From Reyranellaceae bacterium (GTDB lineage: Bacteria > Pseudomonadota > Alphaproteobacteria > Reyranellales > Reyranellaceae), in assembly GCA_022844045.1 (NCBI GenBank), contig JALHMM010000027.1, positions 1-62,551 on the forward strand: a DNA stretch of 62,551 bases, read 5' to 3'. The translations under genes and the position numbers were made by a program. This document shows, piece by piece, positions 43,536-52,161 of the stretch (its first letter is position 1; the number at the start of each line of letters is the position of its first letter). Under the pieces are notes generated by a model, which saw only the letters and a program-made list of their open reading frames with translations, searched no databases and was not told the origin of the DNA.

Positions 43536-43964
43536 CTAGAAGCCGAGCTTCTCGGCGTTCGCGCGCACGACCTCCATCGCGCGCGCCTTGTGATGCAGAC
43601 GCCACGCGTCCAGCGACCAATCCGCATCGAGCGCTGGCGGCGCCTTGCTCGACGGCGCGAACAGCATCACGCCCAGCGGCGTATCGCCACCGCCGATGGT
43701 CGCGAAGACCCGGATCAGGTCGTAACCCTCGCCTTCGTAGATCGCCAGACGACGCTGCTCATTGGCCGAGACGCCGTCGATCACGTCGCCCTCTGTGACG
43801 GCGCCGCGCTCCCGTACCAGGATGGGGTAGGACTTGCCGCGCGCCGGATGGCGGCGCCAGTCGCGCAGCACGGCGGGCTTCAGCGCGTCGCGTGCCACGG
43901 GGCGGCCCAGCACGAGCGACAGCAGGTCGCGATCGCGCAGGGTGCCGTAGAAGAAGAAGCGCAT
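43536..43964 (-). CDS. Gamma-glutamylcyclotransferase (GGCT/AIG2-like) family protein
   Basis: 142 residues. The N-terminal RFFFYGTLRDRDLLSLVLG is the YGTL substrate-binding motif of the GGCT fold and YEGEGYD carries the acidic residue expected to act as the catalytic base. Enzymes of this fold release 5-oxoproline from γ-glutamyl compounds, but many members have other or unknown substrates. ATG overlaps the phosphomutase stop by one base, so it is coupled to a nucleotide-sugar operon, an unusual partner for this family. Confidence 0.85.
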   Translation of the reverse strand: MRFFFYGTLRDRDLLSLVLGRPVARDALKPAVLRDWRRHPARGKSYPILVRERGAVTEGDVIDGVSANEQRRLAIYEGEGYDLIRVFATIGGGDTPLGVMLFAPSSKAPPALDADWSLDAWRLHHKARAMEVVRANAEKLGF

Positions 43965-45358
43965 CAGTGGCCGGCGGAGGGCTCGTCCGGCATCACCACG
44001 CCGCTGGCCGACAGCGCCGCTTTCAGCGCCGTCATCAGCCGGTCCAGGCCGGCCTGATCCCGGGCCTCGCAGCGCGCCACCAGCACCGCCTGGGTATTGG
44101 ACGCGCGCAGCAGCCACCAGCCGTCCGCCGTCGAGACGCGCACGCCATCGACGTCGTTGACGTCGGCCTTGGTCGCCTTCAGGCGCTCCTTGACCTCCTC
44201 GACGACCTTGAACTTGCGGTCCTCGGCGCAGTCGAAGCGCAGCTCCGGCGTGTTGACCAGCTGCGGCAGGCGATCGCGCATCGCCGCCAGGGTAAGGGCC
44301 GAGCCACCGACGATGTTGAGCAGGCGGATACCGGCGTACATCGCGTCGTCGAAGCCGTACCAGCGGTCGGCGAAGAAGATATGGCCGCTCATCTCGCCGG
44401 CCAGTGGCGATTTCATCTCGGCCATCTTCACCTTGAGCAGCGAGTGGCCGGTCTTCCACATCAGCGGCTTGCCGCCGGCGGCCGCCACCTCGTCGAACAG
44501 GACCTGACTCGCCTTGACGTCGGCGATGATGGTCGCGCCGGGGTGCTCCTTGAGCACGTCGCGCGCCCAGATCGCCAGCAGCTGGTCGCCCCACAGGATG
44601 CGGCCCTGCCCGTCCAGCGCCCCGATGCGATCGCCGTCGCCGTCGAAGCCGATGCCCACATCGGCGCCCCGCTCCTTCACGGCCGCGCGCAGGTCGAGCA
44701 TGTTCTTCTCGACCGTCGGGTCCGGATGATGCGCCGGGAAGGTGCCGTCGACCCGCTCGAACAGCACGGTGTGCTCGCCGGGCAGCTTCGAGACGATGTC
44801 CCGGATCACCACGCCCATCGCGCCGTGGCCGGTGTCCCATACCACCTTGAGCGGACGGCCCGGTTTGAAGTCGCGCAGCACGCGCGCGACGTAGGCGTCC
44901 TTCACCGGCCGCTCGGCGAGCGAGCCGGCGCCGGTCTCGACGTCGCCCGCCTTGGACATCGCGCCCAGCTTCTGGATGTCGGCGCCGTAGAACGGCTTCT
45001 TGCCGAACATCATCTTGAAGCCGTTGTAGTCGGGCGGGTTGTGCGAGCCGGTGATCATGATGCCGCCGTCGGCGTTCAGCTCGTAGACCGCGAAGTACAG
45101 CATGGGCGTGGCGCACATGCCGATGCGCAGCACGTCGACGCCCGACTCGCGCAGGCCCGCGACGCAGGCCTCCTGCAGCGACGGAGAGCTCAGCCGACCG
45201 TCATAGCCCAGCGCCACGGACTTGCCGCCGGCGCGGCGCACCAGCGTGCCGAAGGTGCGGCCGATGGCCCGCGCGTCGGCGGGATTGAGCGTCTGGCCGA
45301 CGATGCCGCGAATGTCGTACTCGCGCAGGATGGTGGGATCGAAGACGTGCACAGTCAT
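43964..45358 (-). CDS. Phosphomannomutase/phosphoglucomutase
   Basis: 464 residues. α-D-phosphohexomutase with the four standard domains: [20 protein letters not shown] at the start, the phosphoserine loop [17 protein letters not shown], the magnesium loop [12 protein letters not shown], the sugar loop GEMSGHIFF, and a phosphate-binding C-terminal [15 protein letters not shown]. It interconverts hexose 1- and 6-phosphates. With galU and ugd upstream it would supply glucose 1-phosphate and/or mannose 1-phosphate for surface polysaccharide. Start 1 base after the ugd stop region. Confidence 0.93.
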   Translation of the reverse strand: MTVHVFDPTILREYDIRGIVGQTLNPADARAIGRTFGTLVRRAGGKSVALGYDGRLSSPSLQEACVAGLRESGVDVLRIGMCATPMLYFAVYELNADGGIMITGSHNPPDYNGFKMMFGKKPFYGADIQKLGAMSKAGDVETGAGSLAERPVKDAYVARVLRDFKPGRPLKVVWDTGHGAMGVVIRDIVSKLPGEHTVLFERVDGTFPAHHPDPTVEKNMLDLRAAVKERGADVGIGFDGDGDRIGALDGQGRILWGDQLLAIWARDVLKEHPGATIIADVKASQVLFDEVAAAGGKPLMWKTGHSLLKVKMAEMKSPLAGEMSGHIFFADRWYGFDDAMYAGIRLLNIVGGSALTLAAMRDRLPQLVNTPELRFDCAEDRKFKVVEEVKERLKATKADVNDVDGVRVSTADGWWLLRASNTQAVLVARCEARDQAGLDRLMTALKAALSASGVVMPDEPSAGH

Positions 45359-45359
45359 G

Positions 45360-46706
45360 TCACTCCGCCGCCCGCGCGGTTGTCGCCACCGAACTGCGCG
45401 GCTGCGGTCGGCCGACGCATTCGTAGATGAAGCCGTTCGCGCGCATCTCCTCTGGATTGAAGATGTTGCGCAAGTCGACGACAACCGGCTGGCGCATCAA
45501 TGGCTTCAGACGCTTGCCGCTCAGAGACCGGAACTCGGTCCATTCCGTGAGGATCACCAGGCAATCGACCCCGGTCGCCGCCGCCTGCGCCGTGCGCTTG
45601 AAGTCGACATCGTTGAGCAGCTTGGCCGCCTCTTTCATCGCCTCCGGGTCATAGGCCTGGATACGCGCACCGGCCTTTTGCAGCGCCGGCACGATATCGA
45701 GCGACGGCGCATCGCGCATATCGTCGGTATTGGGCTTGAACGACAGGCCGAGCACACCGACAGTCTTGCCGGCGACCGAACCGCCACAGGCGGCGATCAC
45801 CTTCTTCGCCATGTTCTTCTTGCGCGCGTCGTTGACCTTGATCACCTGCTCGACGATGGTCGCGGGCGATCCCATCTCGCGCGCGGTATAGGCCAGCGCC
45901 AGCGTGTCCTTGGGAAAGCACGAGCCGCCATAGCCCGGGCCGGGGTGCAGGAACTTCCGCCCGATGCGGCCGTCCAGCCCGATGCCGCGCGCCACGTCGT
46001 GCACGTCGGCGCCGACCTTCTCGCACAGATCGGCCATCTCGTTGATGAAGGTGATCTTGGTCGCCAGGAAGGTGTTGCCGGCGTACTTGATCAGCTCCGA
46101 GGTCTCGAGGTTGGTGAAGACCATCGGCGTCTCGATCAGGTAGAGCGGCCGGTAGATCGCGCGCATGACTTCCTTGGCGCGCTCGCTCTCGACACCGATG
46201 ACGACGCGGTCCGGCTTCATGAAATCCTCGATCGCCGCGCCCTCGCGCAGGAACTCGGGATTGGACACGACATCGAACTCGGCGTCGGGCCGGCGCTCAC
46301 GGATCACGCGGGCGACCTCGCGGCCCGTGCCCACCGGCACGGTCGATTTGGTGACCACCACCGTGTAGTCGGTCATGGCGTCCGCGACTTCCGCCGCCGC
46401 CGCATAGACATAGCCGAGATCGGCGCGGCCATCGCCGCGGCGCGACGGCGTGCCCACGGCGATGAACACCGCGTCGGCGCCGGCCACCGCCGCCTTCAGA
46501 TCGGTGGTGAAGGTCAGCCGTCCCGCCGCGCGATTGTCGGCCACCAGCCGATCGAGACCCGGCTCGAAGATCGGAATCTCGCCGCGCTCCAGCGCCTCGA
46601 TCTTCGACTTGTCCTTGTCGACGCAGACGATGTCGAAGCCAAACTGCGAAAAGCACGCGCCGGACACCAGTCCGACATAGCCCGTGCCGATCATCGCGAT
46701 ACGCAT
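45360..46706 (-). CDS. ugd: UDP-glucose 6-dehydrogenase
   Basis: 448 residues. Oxidises UDP-glucose to UDP-glucuronate with two NAD+. The Rossmann start [36 protein letters not shown], the TVPVGTG loop, and the catalytic Cys263 in [15 protein letters not shown] are in place, and the C-terminal domain has [16 protein letters not shown]. It follows galU by 35 bases and precedes the phosphohexomutase by 1 base, so the three genes form a UDP-glucuronate-producing unit. Confidence 0.96.
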   Translation of the reverse strand: MRIAMIGTGYVGLVSGACFSQFGFDIVCVDKDKSKIEALERGEIPIFEPGLDRLVADNRAAGRLTFTTDLKAAVAGADAVFIAVGTPSRRGDGRADLGYVYAAAAEVADAMTDYTVVVTKSTVPVGTGREVARVIRERRPDAEFDVVSNPEFLREGAAIEDFMKPDRVVIGVESERAKEVMRAIYRPLYLIETPMVFTNLETSELIKYAGNTFLATKITFINEMADLCEKVGADVHDVARGIGLDGRIGRKFLHPGPGYGGSCFPKDTLALAYTAREMGSPATIVEQVIKVNDARKKNMAKKVIAACGGSVAGKTVGVLGLSFKPNTDDMRDAPSLDIVPALQKAGARIQAYDPEAMKEAAKLLNDVDFKRTAQAAATGVDCLVILTEWTEFRSLSGKRLKPLMRQPVVVDLRNIFNPEEMRANGFIYECVGRPQPRSSVATTARAAE

Positions 46707-46741
46707 AATGCCCCCATTGCCGTCGGCGACGCCGCTTTCGC

Positions 46742-47620
46742 CTAGGTATCCTTGGCCAGGCGCGCGAGCATGGCGCGCGCCTCCTTGGCGGTGTCGTCGC
46801 GCGCCAGCGCCACCGCGATATTCGCCTCGAGGAAGCCCATGCGGTTGCCACAGTCGTAGCGCGCGCCGCGATAGCGCAGCGCGTGGAACGGCGCATGGCC
46901 GATCATGCGCGCCATCGAGTCGGTGAGCTGGATCTCGCCTCCAGCACCCTTCTCGTGCTTGTCGAGATGGCTGAACACCTCGGGCAGCAGGACGTAGCGG
47001 CCGATCGCCGCCAGGGTCGAGGGCGCCTTGGCCGGATCGGGCTTCTCAACGAGGCCGACGACCTCGGCGATACGCCCGTCATCCTTGCCGGTGGCGATGA
47101 TGCCGTAACGGTTGGTGTGCTCGCGCGGCACCTCGACCACCGAGATCACATTGCCGCCGGTGCGCTGGTGCTCGGCGACCAGCTCGGCGGTGCAGCTCGG
47201 CGTGCTCAGCGTCAGTTCGTCGGGCAGCAGGATGGCGAAGGGCTCATTGCCGACCCAGTGCCGCGCACACCAGATAGCGTGGCCCAGGCCCAGGGGCTGC
47301 TGTTGGCGGGTGAAGACCGCATTGCCGTAGGGGATGGTGGCATCACGCGCCATTTCCAGTTCGGCCTTCTTGTTGCCGCGCTCGCGCAGCGTCGCCTCGA
47401 GCTCGTAGGCGTGGTCGAAATGGTCCTCGATCACATGCTTGCTGCGCCCGGTGACGAAGACGAACTCCTCGATGCCGGCGGCGAGGCACTCCTCGACCGC
47501 GTACTGGATCAGCGGACGATCGACGATCGTCAGCATCTCCTTGGGGATCGCCTTGGTCGCCGGCAGGAAGCGGGTACCGAGCCCGGCGACGGGAAGAACG
47601 GCCTTACGAACGCGCGGCAT
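46742..47620 (-). CDS. galU: UTP-glucose-1-phosphate uridylyltransferase
   Basis: 292 residues from ATG 47620 (GAGAGA upstream). Makes UDP-glucose from UTP and glucose 1-phosphate. Nucleotide-binding motif AVLPVAGLGTRFLPATKAIPKEML, then DRPLIQYAVEECLAAGIEEFVFVTGR, PLGLGHAIWCARHWVG, LLPDELTL and VEKPDPAKAPSTLAAIGRYVL. Normal length. First gene of the nucleotide-sugar run galU-ugd-pgm, with an AT-rich, inverted-repeat-containing promoter region upstream. Confidence 0.96.
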   Translation of the reverse strand: MPRVRKAVLPVAGLGTRFLPATKAIPKEMLTIVDRPLIQYAVEECLAAGIEEFVFVTGRSKHVIEDHFDHAYELEATLRERGNKKAELEMARDATIPYGNAVFTRQQQPLGLGHAIWCARHWVGNEPFAILLPDELTLSTPSCTAELVAEHQRTGGNVISVVEVPREHTNRYGIIATGKDDGRIAEVVGLVEKPDPAKAPSTLAAIGRYVLLPEVFSHLDKHEKGAGGEIQLTDSMARMIGHAPFHALRYRGARYDCGNRMGFLEANIAVALARDDTAKEARAMLARLAKDT

Positions 47621-47651
47621 CAAAGTCTCTCTACTGCAAAACATTCATTAT

Positions 47652-47708
47652 CAGGCAATATCAATATCTTATCGCATGCGCCTGCGACTCGCTATCAATA
47701 ATTGCCTG
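47652..47708. promoter_or_regulatory. AT-rich galU upstream region with distal inverted repeat
   Basis: CAGGCAAT (47652-47659) and ATTGCCTG (47701-47708) are perfect inverted repeats 41 bases apart, and both are adjoined by the direct repeat TATCAATA (47659-47666 and 47693-47700). This lies 32-88 bases upstream of galU and is the likely promoter region. It could be a dimer operator for looping or a paired activator site. Confidence 0.45.
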
Positions 47709-47773
47709 AGGCACGCAAGTAACGGATCGGTATGGCCGAAGGAAGGCGCTACGGTGTCTTCCGTTGTGGGACG

Positions 47774-48502
47774 CTACTCACCCAGCAGGATAGCCCGGGC
47801 GCGATTGACGCGCGAGGCCAGTTCGTCGCTGCCGCCCTGGTCCGGGTGAACCTTGCGCATCAGCCGCCGATACGCCGCCTTGATTTCCTCCTCGTCAGCA
47901 TCCTCCGCCACGCCGAGCACGGCGCGAGCCTCTTCCCGGCTCATCGCATCCGACCGCCGGTCATGGCGCGGCGGCGGCTCTTCGTGCGCTGGACGGCGGT
48001 CGCGCCAGTCGGCGTCCAGGCGCCGGTCGAGATAGGCCTCGAGCACCCGCACGGATTGCGGATCGGCGGCGCAAGCGTCGAGCAGCTCGAACAACTCGGC
48101 CTCGGACAGCGCCGACAATGTGCGGCCGATCCGGTGGCCGCGCAGGATCACACCATCCATCACGCCGCTGTCGTGATCGAGGCTCATGCGCAGCCATTCT
48201 GTCTCGACGCCCGTGCTCTGCGCGCCGCCCGGGCTCGACCAGCCGCCGCCGAGCTTGCCGCTGGCGCGGCGTTGGCGGAACCACCACACCAGCGCTGGCG
48301 CGGCGAGCGCGATCAGCGCGAACAGGAACTGCGGCGTGCGCAACACGAGGAACAGCACGACACCGGTGATACCCAGCGCCACGGCGGCGAAGATCGCGCC
48401 ACGTAGCGCCGTGGCCAGGCTCGACGGGCTGGCGGTCGCGAGCCAGCGCAGCACGCCGACCAGGATGATCAGCAGGACAAGACCGGCTAGGAGTTGCAGC
48501 AT
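47774..48502 (-). CDS. Membrane protein with C-terminal J-domain
   Basis: 242 residues. Two N-terminal membrane segments ([19 protein letters not shown] and [20 protein letters not shown]...), a central acidic helical region ([30 protein letters not shown]), and a J-domain tail with the HPD tripeptide in [29 protein letters not shown]. The J-domain should stimulate DnaK at the membrane. It resembles DjlA/TIM14-like alphaproteobacterial proteins. Three bases separate it from the VWA gene upstream, so they are co-transcribed. Confidence 0.9.
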   Translation of the reverse strand: MLQLLAGLVLLIILVGVLRWLATASPSSLATALRGAIFAAVALGITGVVLFLVLRTPQFLFALIALAAPALVWWFRQRRASGKLGGGWSSPGGAQSTGVETEWLRMSLDHDSGVMDGVILRGHRIGRTLSALSEAELFELLDACAADPQSVRVLEAYLDRRLDADWRDRRPAHEEPPPRHDRRSDAMSREEARAVLGVAEDADEEEIKAAYRRLMRKVHPDQGGSDELASRVNRARAILLGE

Positions 48503-48505
48503 CGG

Positions 48506-49246
48506 CTAACCGCGCTGGTCGACTAGGCGCCGCGCCGCGCCGCCATGCAGGCGGGCGTAGTCGCCCATCGCCGAAGCGCCGCCCGCGGCATAGGCCGCGA
48601 CGGCGCCGAGCAGACGGCGCAGCTCGTCCGGGCTCGCCGAATCGAAGACGCAATGTCGCCCGCCGCTCAAGCGCGCGATCTGCCGGAAGGCGCGGCTCGC
48701 CGCCGGATCGCCGCCCTCCTGGAAGGCGAAGACCGGCACGCCGAGCAGGCCGAGCTTGCCGGCGCCCGGGCCGATCGAGTCGATATCCTCCTCGAAGGCG
48801 TCGCCCACCAGCACCATGGCGTGCAGTCGGCTGGTCGAGGCCTCGTCGGCGGCGAAGGCGAGGCTGCGCGCGATTTGCGTCCGGCCGGCGAGACAATCGA
48901 CGCGCGCCATCAGCCGCGCCAGCTCGACGCCGTCGCTCGCCCATTTCGAGACCTTGAACTCGTCGAAGCCGCGATAGAAGGCCAGGCGCACGGCCAGCCC
49001 TCCGAGCTTCTCGGCGGCGACGAACATGTCGCCCTGGATGCGGCTGGCCTGGTCCCAGGTCGGCTCGCGGCTGGCCGTGGCGTCCATGCAGAACAGCAGC
49101 CGGCCCCGTGTCGCCGACATTTGGGCCGCCGACGTCTCGCGCGCCGGCGCGGAGACACGCCGCGCCTGATCGAGGAACAGGTCGACATCGCGCGATGCCG
49201 CGCCCTGCGGCGCCGGCATGGATGATTTGCGGTCCTCGCCGCCCAT
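48506..49246 (-). CDS. VWA-domain-like protein
   Basis: 246 residues from ATG 49246. No signal peptide. After a low-complexity start, LLFCMDATASREPTWDQAS shows the DxTxS-type MIDAS loop of the von Willebrand A fold; further strands are LAVRLAFYRGFDEFKVSKW, AMVLVGDAFEEDIDSIG and LGVPVFAFQEGGDP, and a second acidic loop completes the metal site. Cytosolic, so it probably mediates protein-protein contacts. Its partner is likely the J-domain membrane protein next door. Named function unknown. Confidence 0.85.
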   Translation of the reverse strand: MGGEDRKSSMPAPQGAASRDVDLFLDQARRVSAPARETSAAQMSATRGRLLFCMDATASREPTWDQASRIQGDMFVAAEKLGGLAVRLAFYRGFDEFKVSKWASDGVELARLMARVDCLAGRTQIARSLAFAADEASTSRLHAMVLVGDAFEEDIDSIGPGAGKLGLLGVPVFAFQEGGDPAASRAFRQIARLSGGRHCVFDSASPDELRRLLGAVAAYAAGGASAMGDYARLHGGAARRLVDQRG

Positions 49247-49351
49247 GCGCTTTGACCCTCCCAAGCCTCCCCAATATGGTGACGCCCCGGCGCCGCCGTC
49301 CAGAGCGACGCCCCAATAAACAGCGCAGCCGCGCGCAGAGGGAACACAACA

Positions 49352-50611
49352 ATGGCCATCGCCGCCGGCGCGGGGTCCTCGCCGGGCATCGCCACCTTGG
49401 TGCTGCGGATCTACCTGCCCTTCGCCGCCGCCTATTTCCTGTCCTACCTCTACCGCACCGTGAATTCGGTGGTCGGGCCGGTGATCGCCGACGAGATGAA
49501 GCTCAGCGCCGGCGACCTTGGCTTCCTGACCAGCGCCTATTTCATCATGTTCTCGGCGATCCAGATCCCGCTGGGCGTGGCGCTCGACCGCTATGGGCCG
49601 CGCCGCGTGCACGGCACGCTGCTGACCGTCGCCGCACTGGGCGCGGCGATCTTCGGCGGCGGCTCGTCGATGACCGAGCTGGTGGTCGGCCGCGCCTTGA
49701 TCGGCCTGGGCGTCGCCGGCGGGCTGATGGCGGCGATCAAGGCGATCTCGATCTGGTTTCCGCCCAATCGCTGGACCCTGATGAACGGCATCCACATGGC
49801 GGCCGGCGGCGTCGGATCGCTGACCGCCACGGCGCCCACGCAGGCGGCGCTGCAGTACACGACCTGGCATGGGCTGTTCTTCATCCTAGCCGGCATCACC
49901 CTGATCGTCGCGCTGGTGATCTGGCTGGTGGTGCCGGAGAAGCCCGGCAGCCAGGCGGGCGGGACTCTTTCGCAGCAGGTCTCGGTCATCGGCCGCATCC
50001 TGCGCACCGGCTACTTCTGGCGCATCGTGCCGCTGATGACCTTCCAGCAATGCGCCTATATCGGCATCCAGACCTTGTGGGCCGGCCCCTGGCTGCGCGA
50101 CATCGCCGGTCTCAACGCTGTAGACCGCGCCGATGTGCTGTTCATGACCGCCGCCGCCATGACCGTGGGGTTCTTCACGACGGGCATGGTGGCCGGCGTC
50201 GTGCGCCGCTTCGGCTACGGCGACTTCCACACCGCCACCGGCGCCACGGTGATCTTCTGCGCCGTCATGGCCGTGATCACCTTCGCCCAGCCGAGCAACG
50301 TCACGCTGTGGTGGATGCTGTTCGGCTATTTCGGCGCCTTCGCCATCGTCTACTTCCCGCCGATGGCGCAGGCCTTCACGCCCGAACTTGCCGGTCGCGT
50401 CACCACGACCGGCAACTTCATCATGTTCAGCAGCATCTTCCTGGTGCAGTGGGGCATCGGCCGCATCGTCGACCTGTGGCCGCGCACGGCGTCAGGGTAT
50501 TCACCGGACGGCTACACCTGGTCATTCGGCCTGCTGATCGCCGCGCAGGTCGCGGGATTCTTGTGGCTGATTTTCTTCCGGGCACGACCCCCGATCGAGC
50601 AGGCGCGATAG
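49352..50611 (+). CDS. Major facilitator superfamily transporter
   Basis: 419 residues with twelve predicted membrane segments. Between segments 2 and 3 it has the MFS signature loop as GVALDRYGPRRVHG, and the first half contains LYRTVNSVVGPVIADEMKLS. Motifs are those of the anion:cation/nitrate-like and organic-acid MFS groups, but the substrate is undetermined. It is divergent from the VWA gene and convergent with mipZ, with a family 1 palindrome at the junction. Confidence 0.93.
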   Translation: MAIAAGAGSSPGIATLVLRIYLPFAAAYFLSYLYRTVNSVVGPVIADEMKLSAGDLGFLTSAYFIMFSAIQIPLGVALDRYGPRRVHGTLLTVAALGAAIFGGGSSMTELVVGRALIGLGVAGGLMAAIKAISIWFPPNRWTLMNGIHMAAGGVGSLTATAPTQAALQYTTWHGLFFILAGITLIVALVIWLVVPEKPGSQAGGTLSQQVSVIGRILRTGYFWRIVPLMTFQQCAYIGIQTLWAGPWLRDIAGLNAVDRADVLFMTAAAMTVGFFTTGMVAGVVRRFGYGDFHTATGATVIFCAVMAVITFAQPSNVTLWWMLFGYFGAFAIVYFPPMAQAFTPELAGRVTTTGNFIMFSSIFLVQWGIGRIVDLWPRTASGYSPDGYTWSFGLLIAAQVAGFLWLIFFRARPPIEQAR

Positions 50612-50618
50612 AATCATC

Positions 50619-50750
50619 TACCTTCCCGCGGAGGGAGAAGGTGCCCGAAGGGCGGATGAGGGATGTCGAAGACGGACTCCCCCGTTCGTCTTCAACATCC
50701 CCCATCCGTCAGCGCTTCGCGCTGCCACCTTCCCCCTCCGGGGGAAGGTA
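50619..50750. repeat. Palindromic intergenic repeat, family 1, copy D
   Basis: Outer arms TACCTTCCCGCGGAGGGAGAAGG and CCTTCCCCCTCCGGGGGAAGGTA, inner arms around GGATGAGGGATGTCGAAGACG and CGTCTTCAACATCCCCCATCC. It lies between the convergent MFS and mipZ genes and starts 7 bases after the MFS stop, so it may terminate both. Confidence 0.9.
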
Positions 50751-50763
50751 GATCAACGAGTGC

Positions 50764-51693
50764 TCAGGAATCTTCGGTCTCTTCCGCCGCAGGCGCCGGC
50801 GGTTGCTCGATCGTCAACGTCGGCAGCTTCAGCGCCGCCAGCAGGTCGCGCACTTCCTGCCGTGCCGCGACGTGCGACATGGTCATGGCGATGCCGGTCT
50901 TCTCCTCGCGCAGATCGAGCAAGGTCAGGCCCTTGAGAAACAGCTCGCGGTAGATCACGCGCTCGCTCAGGCCGGCGGCGAGACGGTAACCGATGCGCTT
51001 CGACAGGTTCGTCAGCACCGTGCTCATGTCTCGCTTGTTGCGCGCGGTCAGCGCCGACAGTCGGTTGCGCATCACCAGCCAGTCGATCGGCTTGCCGCCG
51101 GCGACGGCGCGGATCTGGCGCTGCCGCCACACCGTCTCGGCATAGATGCTGGGGCGCACGACCTTGAACGTCTCCGGATCGACACGCGCCAACAGGTCGA
51201 GATCGACGAAACTGTCGTTGAGCGGCGTCACCAGCGTGTCGGCGAAAGTGTGCGCGTGCCGCGACAGGAAAGTGTCGCTGCCCGGCGTGTCGACGACGAC
51301 GAAATCGCAGGACGGCAGCAGGTCGTTCAACGCCGTCTCGAGCCGCGCCTTCTCGTCGGCCTCGGCCTCCGCCCTGGTGGCCGCGTTGCTCGGCAGCACC
51401 GCGTGGTGCCGGGGCATCGGCATATCGGGCGCGCGCGTGGCGTTGTAGCTGCGGCGGTTCTCGAAGTAGCGCGTGAAGGTACCCTGGCGCGCATCGACGT
51501 CGATCGTGCCGACGCTCTTGCCCTCGCGCAGCAGCGCTACGGCAACGTGCATGGCGGCGGTCGACTTGCCCGAGCCGCCCTTCTCGTTGCCGAAGACGAT
51601 GACATGCGCCCGCGGTTCGCCGGTGCCGGCCTGCGCCTGCACGATGCTGGGATTGGCGGCGGCACGAAACGGCCGCAAGGCGATCTGGTTCAT
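50764..51693 (-). CDS. mipZ: Division-plane positioning ATPase MipZ
   Basis: 309 residues. ParA-like ATPase that forms a pole-to-midcell gradient and blocks FtsZ rings near poles; alphaproteobacterial hallmark. After an extension of about 28 residues, HVIVFGNEKGGSGKSTAAMHVAVALLREGKSVGTIDVDARQ shows the deviant Walker A (38-45) and its signature lysines; VVDTPGSDTFLSR is Walker B, and DWLVMRNRLSALTARNKRDM and GFRLAAGLSERVIYRELF-like segments are typical of MipZ. It works with ParB, which is not in the window. Confidence 0.95.
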   Translation of the reverse strand: MNQIALRPFRAAANPSIVQAQAGTGEPRAHVIVFGNEKGGSGKSTAAMHVAVALLREGKSVGTIDVDARQGTFTRYFENRRSYNATRAPDMPMPRHHAVLPSNAATRAEAEADEKARLETALNDLLPSCDFVVVDTPGSDTFLSRHAHTFADTLVTPLNDSFVDLDLLARVDPETFKVVRPSIYAETVWRQRQIRAVAGGKPIDWLVMRNRLSALTARNKRDMSTVLTNLSKRIGYRLAAGLSERVIYRELFLKGLTLLDLREEKTGIAMTMSHVAARQEVRDLLAALKLPTLTIEQPPAPAAEETEDS

Positions 51694-51803
51694 GGTCGGC
51701 GCCCGAGGGGTTGTGCGTCGATGACGACCGGTCTTGTGCCGGTTCAGTCCACAAAACCTACACCTGGTATCAGGCGGATGCGAGACACCAGCCTTGGGAA
51801 AAC

Positions 51804-52157
51804 TTATCGGCTGTGTGCGAGGATATTGACCAGCTTGCCGAAGGGATCGCGCACATAGAAGCGGCGCACGCCCCAGGGCTCGTTCGTCGGTCCGTACTCG
51901 ATCGTGAAGCCGGCGGCCTTCATGCGTGCGAACGCTACGTCAACGTCGTCGACTTCGATCGACAGGTCGGGAACCGGCGTGCCAGAACCGCCTTCGGATG
52001 CGAAGCTGATCTGCACGCGCATCTGCTGGGTGCCACCGTAGGTCGCAATCCAGCCATGGTCCATCAGCACGTCGAGGCCTAGCACGTCCTGGTAGAAGCG
52101 CTTCGCCGCCGCGGGGTTCGACGCGTGCACATCCGCGACGATGCGCTTGACCAGCAC
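51804..52157 (-). CDS. VOC (glyoxalase fold) protein
   Basis: 117 residues, GTG start at 52157. Single βαβββ pair: VKRIVADVHASNPAAAKRFYQDVLGLDV and LSIEVDDVDVAFARMKAAGFTIEYGP, ending RRFYVRDPFGKLVNILAH. The classical metal-ligand His of the first strand is replaced (IVADVH), so the site may differ from glyoxalase I. It lies 4 bases after the molybdopterin oxidoreductase stop and is probably co-transcribed with it. Function unknown. Confidence 0.87.
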   Translation of the reverse strand: MLVKRIVADVHASNPAAAKRFYQDVLGLDVLMDHGWIATYGGTQQMRVQISFASEGGSGTPVPDLSIEVDDVDVAFARMKAAGFTIEYGPTNEPWGVRRFYVRDPFGKLVNILAHSR

Positions 52158-52161
52158 AGGC

